NCBI GenBank assembly: GCA_027622975.1
Contig: JAQBVN010000006.1
Location: forward strand, 58,062 to 122,061
Direction: 5' to 3'
From: Bacteroidota bacterium
Lineage (GTDB): Bacteria > Bacteroidota > Bacteroidia > Flavobacteriales_D > Sanyastnellaceae
DNA: 64,000 bases
Shown here: one piece after another, positions 54,340-62,922 of the stretch
How positions within the stretch are numbered: position 1 is the first letter of the stretch
Layout of the letters: every line of letters starts with the position of its first letter
The notes under the pieces: generated by a model
What the model saw: only the letters and a program-made list of their open reading frames with translations
What the model was told of the DNA's origin: nothing
Database searches by the model: none
Made by a program: the position numbers and the translations under genes

Positions 54340-54732
54340 TCATTGCAACACCCCGTGGTCCAACCGCACCTCGCCAAACAAATCATCGTATCCGACAATT
54401 CTCCCCTTCACAGTGACAAGGCTTGGCTTGGTGGAGGGAGCCGAAACACCTTCAGCCCATACCACGACCACACCCGGCGCCAGAATCAAGCCGTTGGGAG
54501 TCCACTCAGAAACCTCCCCGCTGACCTCCATCACTTTCTCCGTCCATTCGGAATGCATCGAGGCATCGTGGTCCATGTGCCAAGCCACCAATTCTTCCGA
54601 AGTCCATGCTTGAGCAACCTCCGCACCTGCATAATCCTTGTGGGGTTTGTTGTACATGAAAAAAGCAACGAGGCCGCCGACGAAGGCGCCGAGCAAAGCG
54701 ATGTACAAGAAATTTTTCGTGGGTTGGGTCAT
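54340..54732 (-). CDS. Membrane-anchored OB-fold (tRNA_anti-like) protein
   Basis: 130 aa. One N-terminal membrane helix (NFLYIALLGAFVGGLVAFFM) ending in YNKPHKDY, then an OB-fold of the tRNA_anti-like or lipoprotein type (VMEVSGEVSEWTPNGLILAP, VTVKGRIVGYDDL). Small proteins of this kind are common and unstudied in Bacteroidota. Start at 54732 by position of the helix; the longer open frame upstream is not convincing. Confidence 0.78.
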   Translation of the reverse strand: MTQPTKNFLYIALLGAFVGGLVAFFMYNKPHKDYAGAEVAQAWTSEELVAWHMDHDASMHSEWTEKVMEVSGEVSEWTPNGLILAPGVVVVWAEGVSAPSTKPSLVTVKGRIVGYDDLFGEVRLDHGVLQ

Positions 54733-54811
54733 GAGAAAGGATTGAGAAGATTCGACTCGGTCATTGAGGAGGGGCCGAGACAGGATGCAAGGACAAGATG
54801 CATTTCCCGCA

Positions 54812-55597
54812 TCACCCTTCCAAATTTGGAATGGCAAAAGACACAAACAATTGATCATCTGTGGACGGACGATCCCCTCGCCAATTCTCAAGCCATGTGG
54901 CCAAAAATTCTTGCTGATCTTGGGGAGGGAGCTCCGCCAGAGTCATCACCAACGTGCGCAATCCCTTGAGTTTGAGTTTTTGGTCCCTCGCCCCCCCGAA
55001 TTGATCGGGAACACCATCCGAAAACATGAACAAGACGTCCCCAGGACGGGCCTGCAGGGTCGTCTCTACAAAAGGTGCGTGACGCCAATAGGCCCCGCCG
55101 ATTGATCGCGAAGTGCCCTTGAATTCGAGGAGTTTGCCCTGACGGACGATCCACAGCGGGCGTTTGGCCCCGGCAAATCGCAACTGATTCAACTCCTTGT
55201 TGTAGGCCAGCACAGCCAAGTCCAACCCCATTCCAACAGCTCGCATCCCGTGCGTATCGCCTTGCAGCATGGCAGAGCGAAACTTCTCGTCCAAACGCGT
55301 CAAAAGGTGCGCGGGCCCCACCGACTTTTGGATGGCTTGCCACAATTTCTCCCTGGCCAGGACAGTCATCAAGGCCGCCGACATCCCATGTCCTGTGCAA
55401 TCGCACACCGCCAAATACGTCAGGCTCTCACGTTGGGCAACAAACAAAAAATCACCACTCAACTGGCCCATGGGACGGTCGTACACCATGCATGAGGGAA
55501 ACATGTCATTGAGTTGCTCCGGTGTGGGCGCCATCATGGACTGGATGGAGCGAGCATAGGCCAAATCCTCTTGGCTTTGCAAGTACTGACGCTCCAT
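54812..55597 (-). CDS. PP2C-type protein serine phosphatase (SpoIIE domain)
   Basis: 261 aa. A short N-terminal coiled coil (YLQSQEDLAYARSIQSMM) leads directly into a SpoIIE/RsbU-like phosphatase domain: GQLSGDFLFV, CDCTGHGMSAALMTVLA and VLFMFSDGVPDQFGG supply the metal-binding aspartates. Such enzymes usually dephosphorylate anti-anti-sigma factors. No STAS or kinase partner is adjacent, and there is no sensor domain. Start at 55597; a TATCTTCA box lies 53 bases upstream. Confidence 0.85.
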   Translation of the reverse strand: MERQYLQSQEDLAYARSIQSMMAPTPEQLNDMFPSCMVYDRPMGQLSGDFLFVAQRESLTYLAVCDCTGHGMSAALMTVLAREKLWQAIQKSVGPAHLLTRLDEKFRSAMLQGDTHGMRAVGMGLDLAVLAYNKELNQLRFAGAKRPLWIVRQGKLLEFKGTSRSIGGAYWRHAPFVETTLQARPGDVLFMFSDGVPDQFGGARDQKLKLKGLRTLVMTLAELPPQDQQEFLATWLENWRGDRPSTDDQLFVSFAIPNLEG

Positions 55598-55650
55598 CTC
55601 ATCGTAGGAGAAGGTGTGAATCGAAGAATCCAAGGAGAGAGGTTCTATCG

Positions 55651-55658
55651 TGAAGATA
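55651..55658 (-). promoter_or_regulatory. Possible -7 box TATCTTCA for the SpoIIE phosphatase
   Basis: One base off the consensus with a leader of about 45 bases; faces away from the haem-motif gene. Confidence 0.35.
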
Positions 55659-55696
55659 CGAAATCTCAGTTGGACAAATTTTACGACCTTGTCTGC

Positions 55697-56482
55697 ATGA
55701 TTCAACACAGAATTCCCGTTCTCCTCGCCTTGGGCAGTTTCGCTGCATTGATTGCCGCTGCTGGTGGTGTGGCTGCAGAACAAAACAAAGACAGAACTGG
55801 AGCACCTGGCTCCTCTCCGGTATGCACGAATTGTCACAATGGATCGGGGTCTGCCACGTCTTCGTTTGAGGTCTTGGATGCTGGGAATGGGCAACCTGTG
55901 ACGGCCTACACGGCAGGGCAAGATTACGTCGTTCGCATGGTGGTGGACGGTGGCACCGGAAGCTACGGGGCCCAAGGCACGGTGGTGCTCGACAATGGAG
56001 ACAACGCGGGGTCATTCAGCAACCCTTCAGCCAACACTCAATTGGAAAATGTGGGAGGAAGGCACATCATGGAGCACAACAGTCCAAGTGCAAGCCCGGT
56101 GTTTGAAGCCACATGGACAGCTCCTGCCTCAGGGTCCGGACCTGCCAATTTCTACATGAGCGGATTGGCCGTCAACGGCAACGACGCCACCAGCGGTGAT
56201 GTCTATGCCGGGTCATCGATGACCCTGCCAGAAGCGACGTCATCGATGTCTACCATCGAAAATGAGGAGGCTCCAGGCCCGTGGTTGACCCAAGGAACAT
56301 GGCAATGGGTTGCTCCTGCCCAAGGCCGGTTGACAGTCATGGACGGAAGCGGACGTGTGGTCATCGCGCGCAACGTCCAACAAGGAGAAGGCATCCACTG
56401 GACGCTGGGCGGTCTCAACATCGTGCATTTTGCCACGCCGTCAGGTTCAAGCCAACGCTGGAAACTCGCGGGCACACGGTGA
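55697..56482 (+). CDS. Secreted choice-of-anchor V (Reeler-like) protein with CxxCH motif
   Basis: 261 aa. A signal (VLLALGSFAALIAAAGGVAA) leads to PVCTNCHNGSGS, a CxxCH cytochrome c-type haem site, then a Reeler-like beta domain (TAYTAGQDYVVRMVVDGG, GTVVLDNGD). The last 60 residues resemble a short T9SS-type sorting domain. It is probably a surface haem protein. The ATG at 55697 is chosen from the signal. Its stop overlaps the xseA GTG by 4 bases, an unexpected coupling to a cytosolic nuclease. Confidence 0.78.
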   Translation: MIQHRIPVLLALGSFAALIAAAGGVAAEQNKDRTGAPGSSPVCTNCHNGSGSATSSFEVLDAGNGQPVTAYTAGQDYVVRMVVDGGTGSYGAQGTVVLDNGDNAGSFSNPSANTQLENVGGRHIMEHNSPSASPVFEATWTAPASGSGPANFYMSGLAVNGNDATSGDVYAGSSMTLPEATSSMSTIENEEAPGPWLTQGTWQWVAPAQGRLTVMDGSGRVVIARNVQQGEGIHWTLGGLNIVHFATPSGSSQRWKLAGTR

Positions 56483-57741
56483 GCGAAGAACGCGTCATTT
56501 ACTCGCTCTCTCAATTGGGAGAGAGCCTTCGTCGAACCCTCGAACAAGCGACCCAAGGGCGTGCCCTTTGGTTCCGGGCAGAAATTTCACAAGTGAAAGG
56601 AAGCGGCGCGGGACATGTCTACTTGGATTTGGTGGAAGAGGAACAGGGGGCACAGGTCGCCGCCATGAAAGCCACGATTTGGCGCGACCAGCACCAACGC
56701 ATCCTCCAAGAATTGGGGGATGCGGCCAGCGATATCCTCCAAAAGGGCTCTGAAATCGTTTTCAGTGCCCGCATCCGTTACCATGCTGTGTTTGGAGTGA
56801 GCCTGTCCGTGGAAGAAATCGATTTCTCGGCCATGCTTGGGGAAGCCGAACGAAGGAAACAAGCCACACTGAAAATTCTGCAAACCGAAGGAGCCTTTGG
56901 CAAAAACAGCGCCATCCCACTGCCAAGACTGGTGAGCCACATTGCCCTGATCGGTTCTCCTGGCACCTCTGGGTTTCGTGACTTCGCCTTTCACCTCCTT
57001 CACAACGAGTGGCATTATCGCTTTGAGCTCGATGTGTTCGCCGCGATCGTTCAAGGCAAAGAGGCGCCTGCAGCCATGGCAGCAGCGATTGAAGCTGCCC
57101 ACGCCGTCGCACCCGACGCAATAGTCCTTGTTCGAGGTGGAGGTTCAGCCCTCGATCTCGACGCATTCAACGATTTGGGCTTGTGTCAAACCATCGCTCA
57201 AGCCCGCGTGCCCATTCTGACCGGAGTTGGCCATGAAACGGACCTCAGCTTGGCCGATTTGGTGGCCCATCGACAATTCAAAACCCCCACTGCCGTGGCC
57301 GATTTTTTGGTCGATCGCACCGGCCAAGAAGCTTCGCTGATCTCTGAATGGATGGGACAAATCGGCCTGAGGGCTCGTGGTCGCATGGCCTTGGAGCAAC
57401 AGCGTTTGGCCGCCCATCATCAAGTCCTGAGAATGCACCCTGCCCGCGTACTTTCTGAGGCTTCTCACACCTTGACGCACTTGCGCCAGCGCGTGGCAGA
57501 TATCTCCCAACGAAACCTCGAGCGACATCTTCAGCGCATGTCTGAATTTCGGTCCACTGTTCAAGCGTTGCGACCTGAAAACACCTTGAAGCGCGGTTTT
57601 GCCATACTCCGCAAGGATGGACGAGCTGTGACGGATGCAAACCACCTTGTGGTGGACGACTTGGTGGCATTGGAATTGCAAACAGGACACGTAGAAGCGC
57701 GTGTCATCGACATCAAACCCCGAGACAACACAACCCCATGA
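56479..57741 (+). CDS. xseA: Exodeoxyribonuclease VII large subunit
   Basis: 420 aa. An N-terminal OB-fold (LWFRAEISQVKGSGAGHVYL) is followed by the catalytic domain (HIALIGSPGTSGFRDF, IVLVRGGGSALDLDAFND, PILTGVGHETDLSLADLVA) and a coiled-coil C-terminus ending LKRGFAILRKDG. With XseB it degrades single-stranded DNA. GTG start at 56479 within a GTGA overlap with the preceding gene; ATGA overlap with xseB. Confidence 0.96.
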   Translation: MSEERVIYSLSQLGESLRRTLEQATQGRALWFRAEISQVKGSGAGHVYLDLVEEEQGAQVAAMKATIWRDQHQRILQELGDAASDILQKGSEIVFSARIRYHAVFGVSLSVEEIDFSAMLGEAERRKQATLKILQTEGAFGKNSAIPLPRLVSHIALIGSPGTSGFRDFAFHLLHNEWHYRFELDVFAAIVQGKEAPAAMAAAIEAAHAVAPDAIVLVRGGGSALDLDAFNDLGLCQTIAQARVPILTGVGHETDLSLADLVAHRQFKTPTAVADFLVDRTGQEASLISEWMGQIGLRARGRMALEQQRLAAHHQVLRMHPARVLSEASHTLTHLRQRVADISQRNLERHLQRMSEFRSTVQALRPENTLKRGFAILRKDGRAVTDANHLVVDDLVALELQTGHVEARVIDIKPRDNTTP

Positions 57742-57965
57742 CAGACTTGCCAGAAGATTTGACCTACGAACAAGCCGTGACCCAACTCCAAGAAATCTTG
57801 AGTGAGATGCAAGGCAACAGCCTGGACATCGACCGATTGACAGCACACATCCAACGCGCTTCAGCCTTGCTCAACTTCTGCCAAGACAAGCTGACAAGCA
57901 CCGAGGCCGAGGTTCAAGCAGTGCTTCAACGTCTCGGCCTCGAGGAAGGAAAAAACAACGATTGA
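57738..57965 (+). CDS. xseB: Exodeoxyribonuclease VII small subunit
   Basis: 75 aa, a helical hairpin (LTYEQAVTQLQEILSEMQGN, LDIDRLTAHIQRASALLNFC) typical of XseB, which wraps the XseA coiled coil. The ATG overlaps the xseA stop (ATGA). A short hairpin follows at 58020-58037. Confidence 0.96.
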   Translation: MTDLPEDLTYEQAVTQLQEILSEMQGNSLDIDRLTAHIQRASALLNFCQDKLTSTEAEVQAVLQRLGLEEGKNND

Positions 57966-58019
57966 GTCCAAGCCCTTGGGCGTGGAAAGGCCCTTCAAGC
58001 CTTGCGTGGACCGCGAGTG

Positions 58020-58037
58020 AGGCCTTGAGTAAGGCCT
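58020..58037. terminator. Possible hairpin between convergent xseB and lipoprotein genes
   Basis: AGGCCTT (58020-58026), loop GAGT, AAGGCCT (58031-58037). No T run follows, so termination is uncertain. Confidence 0.35.
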
Positions 58038-58055
58038 TCAGAAAACCTCAAGGGT

Positions 58056-58550
58056 TCAAGACGCCTTCAGTTTGTCCAAAATGTCTTTGGCGCCCTTGCC
58101 ATCGATTTTCTGCAAGGTTTCATCCTTGGATGCCTCCAGCTCCACACGCTCCTGCATCTTTGTTTTGACACTGTTCATGACACTTGTGAGGTCCTGAAAC
58201 TGTGCGCAACGACCAATGGCGAGGGAGTAAAGGCTGTCTTTTTTGGGGTCATTGGTGGGACGAAGGCATGGAAACAGCATGTCAGACAATCGGGCGTTTA
58301 GTTCTTGAGAGGTCGCTGCGTTGTCGCCGTCGATGGCTGCCAAAAATCCCGTCATGGCCTCCAAATTCTCGGCCACACACTCACACGGTTCACCTCGTTC
58401 GGCAATGGCCGCTTCTAGCAATTCTTCATCCGTTGGCATTGCAGGGGCTTGCACTTCTGCTGCCGCTTCAACTGAGGGATCACTGGACTCACATCCCAAG
58501 GCGAACATGGCACATACTGCCAAGGCCATCCATACATTGTTTGTTTTCAT
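58056..58550 (-). CDS. Hypothetical lipoprotein
   Basis: 164 aa. The signal MKTNNVWMALAVCAMFALGC carries lipobox ALGC. The mature part is acidic then helical, with cysteines in GEPCECVAENL and two further single Cys. The family is not recognised. It starts 5 bases after the stop of the upstream small exported gene, so the two are probably co-transcribed from the TATTTTTG promoter at 58965. Confidence 0.75.
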   Translation of the reverse strand: MKTNNVWMALAVCAMFALGCESSDPSVEAAAEVQAPAMPTDEELLEAAIAERGEPCECVAENLEAMTGFLAAIDGDNAATSQELNARLSDMLFPCLRPTNDPKKDSLYSLAIGRCAQFQDLTSVMNSVKTKMQERVELEASKDETLQKIDGKGAKDILDKLKAS

Positions 58551-58555
58551 GATGT

Positions 58556-58960
58556 TTATTCTTCGTTGGAATTGTCCTCTTCGCGGACAATGATGATTCG
58601 TTTCTCTGTTTTGATGGCACCCGCATCCGAAGGGCTTCGCTCCACGGATGTCACCCTTTGTTCATCGTCCACCTCAACGTCCACCTCGACTTCCATGTGA
58701 TTTCCGTCCTGACGCATCCGGACGACTCCGCCTCGTGGCAGAACCAGCGAATCCCCTTCGGAGGCGTCTGCAGCCACGACGATGACTTCAACCTCGTCCA
58801 CATCCGTGGAAGATCCGGCATGTGTCAAAGCAACTGCATGACCACCAGGCACATGCCTGTGAACGCCCCGGGCATGATTGCCGTGGCCAGTCACTCGGCC
58901 CAAGGCAAAGCCTACCAGCAAGAACAACACACAGAACAACACGACGTGCAAAGACTTCAT
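58556..58960 (-). CDS. Small exported or membrane-anchored hypothetical protein
   Basis: 134 aa. An N-terminal hydrophobic segment (LHVVLFCVLFLLVGFALG) is followed by a His/Gly-rich stretch and then a beta-rich acidic part with alternating Val and Glu/Asp (MEVEVDVEVDDEQ). The family is not recognised. The ATG at 58960 lies 4 bases after a perfect TATTTTTG box, which favours it over the GTG one codon upstream. Confidence 0.7.
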   Translation of the reverse strand: MKSLHVVLFCVLFLLVGFALGRVTGHGNHARGVHRHVPGGHAVALTHAGSSTDVDEVEVIVVAADASEGDSLVLPRGGVVRMRQDGNHMEVEVDVEVDDEQRVTSVERSPSDAGAIKTEKRIIIVREEDNSNEE

Positions 58961-58964
58961 CACT

Positions 58965-58972
58965 CAAAAATA
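58965..58972 (-). promoter_or_regulatory. -7 box TATTTTTG, 4 bases before the small exported gene
   Basis: Perfect TAnnTTTG, then AGTG, then ATG. The remainder of 58973-59193 shows no gene. Confidence 0.55.
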
Positions 58973-59193
58973 GCGACACAAACATGCAGTCCCTCGGGCT
59001 ATTGAATTTTCCCAAAAGCAAAAGTTGCCACCCATTCAATGTTCACACCAAGCCCCGTTGGCATGGCGTCCCAGCTGTGCTGAGCTTGTCACGTTCACTG
59101 AAAGTTCACCCAGCGCACGCGACATTCATCTCATGGCAGAGGTTTCATGGCTCCAGGTCCCATAGCACGAAGTCAAACCGGCATTCGCCCCAT

Positions 59194-61398
59194 TCAAGGA
59201 CAGATTTCGTTGAATCTGGCGAGGAATTCCAACAAATCCTGGGTGTCGACCACATTGCTGTTGTTCATGTCATAGGGACCTGCCCAACCCAATCCGTAGG
59301 CTGTCAGCAACAAAATCAAGTCGCCAGATCCCACTGCGCCATCGCCATTGAAATCACCGTAGCACTCGTCGCTGGGAAGAAACCCATCGCCGCCATACTC
59401 CTCCGCCCATTGCGGAAACACCAGGGTTTCGGCAAAGTGGAAGGCATTGATGCCGACCTGCTTTCCAATCAGGCGACTGGGTGCATCATCCATGGGTGGG
59501 TGAATGCCACCCCACATGCGACTCAAAGCGCTCTCGTTGGAGGCATCCATGAAAGTCGCCCATTGCAAGTTGAAGCTTTGGCTTGGGCCGTCTTCAAAGA
59601 CCAAGAACTGGTTCATAGGTGCAGGCCATTCGGCCAAACCACCAGGCCAATAGGGGGATCCTGTCAGCAATTCCAAAAGCTCTGCGGCAGCCCGAGAGTA
59701 GGCACTATGCCCACTGACAAATCCAGCAAAAGGCGGAGTGACAAAACTGGGACGTTGGTAGGGCCACCAGCGATCTGCCAAAATCCATCCAACACCTGCT
59801 TCGTCGATCAGGGGGACTTCAATGTAATCTGGCCCCTTCCAGGTCCGGATTTTCACCTTGCCCACTTGATCCTGACCCGCAAAAAACGCCAAGGGGTCGG
59901 TGTCATCCACGACCTCAATCAATCCCGGGATGAGCGGCAATCCAGCTGGGTTGTAATTCGGAAGGTTGGGATCCGAGCATTGGCCGCGTTCAGCCATGTA
60001 ACGAATGGCCGAGACGGGACGGGAATAGTCGTAAAACCCCTTGATGCTCCACGCGGAAATGGCACAATCATGCATGGCCCCGCCCAAAGCGAGGTAGGCC
60101 TTGACATCGAATTCCAGATCCTCGATGACAGGCCCCTGACCACGCCAACGATGCTGCCCCGATTGGGCATCCAGAATGAACTCGTTGAGCAACGTGAACC
60201 AGTGACCAGGAGGCGTCTCTGAATCGGGGCCGTCAGCCCAGAATTCGGCAATGACGCGGCCATAGTCGCCTCGAGGAACCATCTCCGGCGCGTATGGCTG
60301 ACCTGTGAAAGGGTTCTGCTCATGGCCTTGGCCCCCAAAATTGCCATCCGCGTCATACCACTGCGTCAAACCTCCGTCATCCCAAGCATAGAATTGATCA
60401 AACTCCTCCAAGGACGGAATGCTGCCATCGTATTTCAAGGAAGCAGGACTCACATCCCACATCACCCCATCCGATGGGTCCAAATGCTCGGACCAGCGAA
60501 GGACCATGCCGTGGTTCCACTTCCATGCATCCTCAAATCCAACAAATTGTGTGGTGTCCAGGTATGCGGGATGCCCGGGGTCATGCCAAACCTCAAACGT
60601 GCAGCCGTCTCGCTCCAGAACCGACAGGTTGGAATCGCGAAGGGCAAACCCCGTGACCTCTCCCCACTCAGGCCCCAAGAAGGGCGGTGTTTCCGTCAAC
60701 AATTCGCCGCTTTGATCGATGGCAAAACTCAATTCCACGGCTTGCCAACGGTTGGGGTCCTGCTGTCCATTGGTCCCCGGAATTTCCGGCTTGATGTTTG
60801 GCTCCATCTGCACGTAACAGCTGCTCGCATAATCATTGGCCTCGTTGGAACCATCCGTCATGCCATAGGCAATGAGTTGCTCCGCCAAATAATTGCCCAA
60901 CGCTGGGGCTCCATGGGTCGCGTAGTCCGTGGAGTTGAACGCTGTGTCGAGTTCTTGAAGCACCATCTGGAAATAAATGTTGTCCATGGTGGCCTCCGCT
61001 TGCGGACTGTCGACGTAACGATGGCGGATCAAACGGTATACCGCATAACTGAGGGCCACTTCCTGCGCTTCGTGTCGGGCCGCCAAATCCGAAGGAATGT
61101 CCAGCGACGCCTCGTCAAATGGGCAGGTGTATCCGTCGAGGGTTTGGCCCAAAAAGTACGTTTGGGCATTGGTGGTATCATACGCAGCCCAACAGTCATA
61201 CATCAAAATGCTGGAGTGAAAAAGATTTCTAGCGTGCACTGTGGGTCTGGCAAAATCATTTCGAATGGCCTCGAGCACTTGCTCGTTCCACTCATGCGCC
61301 ACAGTCATTTGCGCTTGTGCACTTGGGATGCACCAAAGGGACAGGGCCAGCAAAGCCGGGCAGGCAAACATGGGGCCCAACGTAGACATGCGATTCAT
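59194..61398 (-). CDS. Secreted vanadium haloperoxidase / PAP2-type phosphatase with dockerin-like tail
   Basis: 734 aa. A signal peptide (ending IPSAQAQ) is followed by a long helical PAP2/haloperoxidase-type region. Near the C-terminus are the oxyanion-site motifs: RPSFVTPPFAGFVSGHS and MWGGIHPPMDD. These match vanadium-dependent haloperoxidases or the related acid phosphatases; halogen use cannot be inferred. The final 60 residues hold two EF-hand-like loops (GDFNGDGAV, DMNNSNVVDTQDL), ending FNEICP. Start at 61398; ATG three codons later is possible. Confidence 0.85.
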   Translation of the reverse strand: MNRMSTLGPMFACPALLALSLWCIPSAQAQMTVAHEWNEQVLEAIRNDFARPTVHARNLFHSSILMYDCWAAYDTTNAQTYFLGQTLDGYTCPFDEASLDIPSDLAARHEAQEVALSYAVYRLIRHRYVDSPQAEATMDNIYFQMVLQELDTAFNSTDYATHGAPALGNYLAEQLIAYGMTDGSNEANDYASSCYVQMEPNIKPEIPGTNGQQDPNRWQAVELSFAIDQSGELLTETPPFLGPEWGEVTGFALRDSNLSVLERDGCTFEVWHDPGHPAYLDTTQFVGFEDAWKWNHGMVLRWSEHLDPSDGVMWDVSPASLKYDGSIPSLEEFDQFYAWDDGGLTQWYDADGNFGGQGHEQNPFTGQPYAPEMVPRGDYGRVIAEFWADGPDSETPPGHWFTLLNEFILDAQSGQHRWRGQGPVIEDLEFDVKAYLALGGAMHDCAISAWSIKGFYDYSRPVSAIRYMAERGQCSDPNLPNYNPAGLPLIPGLIEVVDDTDPLAFFAGQDQVGKVKIRTWKGPDYIEVPLIDEAGVGWILADRWWPYQRPSFVTPPFAGFVSGHSAYSRAAAELLELLTGSPYWPGGLAEWPAPMNQFLVFEDGPSQSFNLQWATFMDASNESALSRMWGGIHPPMDDAPSRLIGKQVGINAFHFAETLVFPQWAEEYGGDGFLPSDECYGDFNGDGAVGSGDLILLLTAYGLGWAGPYDMNNSNVVDTQDLLEFLARFNEICP

Positions 61399-61595
61399 TG
61401 TGATGTTGTTCAATGATTTCTCACGGGTCGAAATGGAGAGAATGGGATGGTTCATCGTGGTGAAGCCTGAATTTACGAAAATTTTGAGCTCATCCAATAT
61501 GACCTTTGTCAGAATCGTCATCAGCCAGGTGCGGAAATGGCTCGATTCACAAGGAAAGGGGGCGTGACAAACAACGGAGGCGCGAAAGAACGACC

Positions 61596-61658
61596 AAGGG
61601 CGTGCGAAAGAAGGGTAAGGGCGTGCGAAAGAAGGGTAAGGGCGTGCGAAAGAAGGGT
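61596..61658. repeat. Three perfect 21-bp direct repeats upstream of the Rrf2 gene
   Basis: AAGGGCGTGCGAAAGAAGGGT repeats exactly at 61596, 61617 and 61638, with a decayed partial copy just before (CGCGAAAGAA near 61581). 21 bp is two helical turns, so all copies face the same side. The block ends 21 bases before the -7 box and probably overlaps the -33 region, consistent with operator sites. Confidence 0.85.
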
Positions 61659-61679
61659 GGACAAATCTGTGTGTCTCCT

Positions 61680-61687
61680 TACATTCG
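61680..61687 (+). promoter_or_regulatory. -7 box TACATTCG, 4 bases before the Rrf2 ATG
   Basis: TACATTCG, then TCCC, then ATG at 61692. It lies immediately downstream of the 21-bp repeat block. Confidence 0.5.
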
Positions 61688-61691
61688 TCCC

Positions 61692-62174
61692 ATGCTCTCC
61701 AAAAAAGCCCAGTACGCCTTCCGGGCACTTAGCACCTTGGTTCGCTCCGACCTCGCCTTGCGCAAAGAGCAGAATGGCGGGGTTTCCACCCCGGGAGAAC
61801 ATCCCGTGGCCATCAGCGAGATGGTCAAGGAACATCCCATGAGCAGCAAGTTTCTCGAAACCATTCTCTTGGATTTGAGGCGCGGTGGCATCTTGGGATC
61901 CAAAAAAGGCAAAGGCGGTGGGTACTACCTCCTGAAGCATCCGGAAGACACACCGCTTGCCCAGGTCATCCGGATTTTGGACGGCCCCATTGCCCCCTTG
62001 CCTTGTGTGAGTTTGCATTTTTACGAGCGATGTGTGGACTGCAACGAAGCGGTCTGTGGATTAAATCGCCTGATGTCTGAGGTGCGCGACGCGAATTTGG
62101 CAGTGCTGGAACGGCGCACCTTGGCAGACTTGGCGGTTAAACCCGGCCAACCGCTTGGCCAGTCCCAAAGGTAA
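61692..62174 (+). CDS. Rrf2 family transcriptional regulator
   Basis: 160 aa. A winged helix (MLSKKAQYAFRALSTLVRSD, KFLETILLDLRRGGILGSKK, GGGYYLLKHPED) is followed by a Cys-containing loop (CVSLHFYERCVDCNEAVCGL) that could hold an Fe-S cluster or sense thiols, as in IscR. The gene lies 61 bases upstream of cysH, suggesting control of sulfate assimilation like CymR/CysR; that is inference. Three 21-bp repeats precede its promoter and may be autoregulatory sites. Confidence 0.92.
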   Translation: MLSKKAQYAFRALSTLVRSDLALRKEQNGGVSTPGEHPVAISEMVKEHPMSSKFLETILLDLRRGGILGSKKGKGGGYYLLKHPEDTPLAQVIRILDGPIAPLPCVSLHFYERCVDCNEAVCGLNRLMSEVRDANLAVLERRTLADLAVKPGQPLGQSQR

Positions 62175-62189
62175 GAGAAAAATTTATTT

Positions 62190-62208
62190 CCCCATAGGAT
62201 TTGTGGGG
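62190..62208. promoter_or_regulatory. Inverted repeat before the cysH promoter
   Basis: CCCCA (62190-62194) and TGGGG (62204-62208) flank a 9-base spacer, 15 bases upstream of the cysH -7 box. The position fits an operator, possibly for the Rrf2 protein; sequence alone does not prove it. Confidence 0.3.
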
Positions 62209-62223
62209 TTAAGAAAGTGACCG

Positions 62224-62231
62224 TATTTTCG
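62224..62231 (+). promoter_or_regulatory. -7 box TATTTTCG, 4 bases before the cysH ATG
   Basis: TATTTTCG, then GGTC, then ATG at 62236; gives cysH its own near-leaderless promoter despite the nearby Rrf2 gene. Confidence 0.55.
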
Positions 62232-62235
62232 GGTC

Positions 62236-62922
62236 ATGTCAACCCTGCCCCTCCTTGTCAGTTCGGACCCTGTCACGGGGTTGCGCCAATTGTGTGAGCA
62301 ATACCCAGAACAAGTGGTGTTCACAACGTCTTTGGGATTGGAAGACCAAGCTCTCACCGACCTCATCGCCCGAAACAACCTTCCCGTTCAATTGGTCACC
62401 TTGGATACAGGGCGTCTCTTTCCCGAGACGTATGACCTCATCGATCGCACGCGCTCCAAATACCCTGGCACCCCGCTCCAATCGTTTTTTCCTGACACCA
62501 CGACCTTGGAGGAGTTTGTCAATCAACAAGGGATGTCGGCCATTTTTCAGTCCCTCGAGGCGCGCAAGGAATGTTGCCACATCCGAAAAATCGCTCCCCT
62601 CAAACGCGCCTTGGATGGCGCGGCTGTGTGGGTCACTGGACTTCGTGCCGCCCAAAGCGACAACCGCGCCACCCTTCCACGCATTGAGCATGACACCATG
62701 ACGGGCTTGGTCAAGTACAATCCACTTGTCGACTGGTCCGATGCCCAACTTGAAACGTACATCCACTCCCATGGCGTGCCAACCAATCCCTTGCACCGCA
62801 AGGGCTTCCCATCGATCGGCTGTGCCCCCTGCACCCGGGCTGTCCTCGAAGGCGAACATCCCCGCGCAGGCCGCTGGTGGTGGGAACATTCCTCCAAAGA
62901 GTGCGGCCTGCACAAAGGGTGA
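62236..62922 (+). CDS. cysH: Adenylyl-sulfate (APS) reductase type CysH
   Basis: 228 aa. It reduces activated sulfate to sulfite. FTTSLGLEDQAL and TLDTGRLFPETYDLI are the nucleotide-binding parts. The paired motifs ECCHIRK (about 112-118) and GCAPCTR supply four cysteines for a [4Fe-4S] cluster, which indicates use of APS rather than PAPS. The catalytic C-terminal Cys is in KECGLH. cysD and cysN do not follow here. Probably controlled by the upstream Rrf2 regulator. Confidence 0.94.
   Translation: MSTLPLLVSSDPVTGLRQLCEQYPEQVVFTTSLGLEDQALTDLIARNNLPVQLVTLDTGRLFPETYDLIDRTRSKYPGTPLQSFFPDTTTLEEFVNQQGMSAIFQSLEARKECCHIRKIAPLKRALDGAAVWVTGLRAAQSDNRATLPRIEHDTMTGLVKYNPLVDWSDAQLETYIHSHGVPTNPLHRKGFPSIGCAPCTRAVLEGEHPRAGRWWWEHSSKECGLHKG

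Noticed and set aside
58788..59039. 83-codon minus-strand frame upstream of the small exported gene
   Set aside because: It overlaps that gene's promoter and N-terminus in another frame with no coding features.
61596..61658. CRISPR-like array
   Set aside because: The 21-bp units are contiguous with no spacers, and there are no cas genes.
61506..61691. N-terminal extension of the Rrf2 gene encoding KGVRKKG three times
   Set aside because: The repeats lie upstream of a good -7 box, and the winged helix begins at 61692, so they are regulatory DNA rather than protein.
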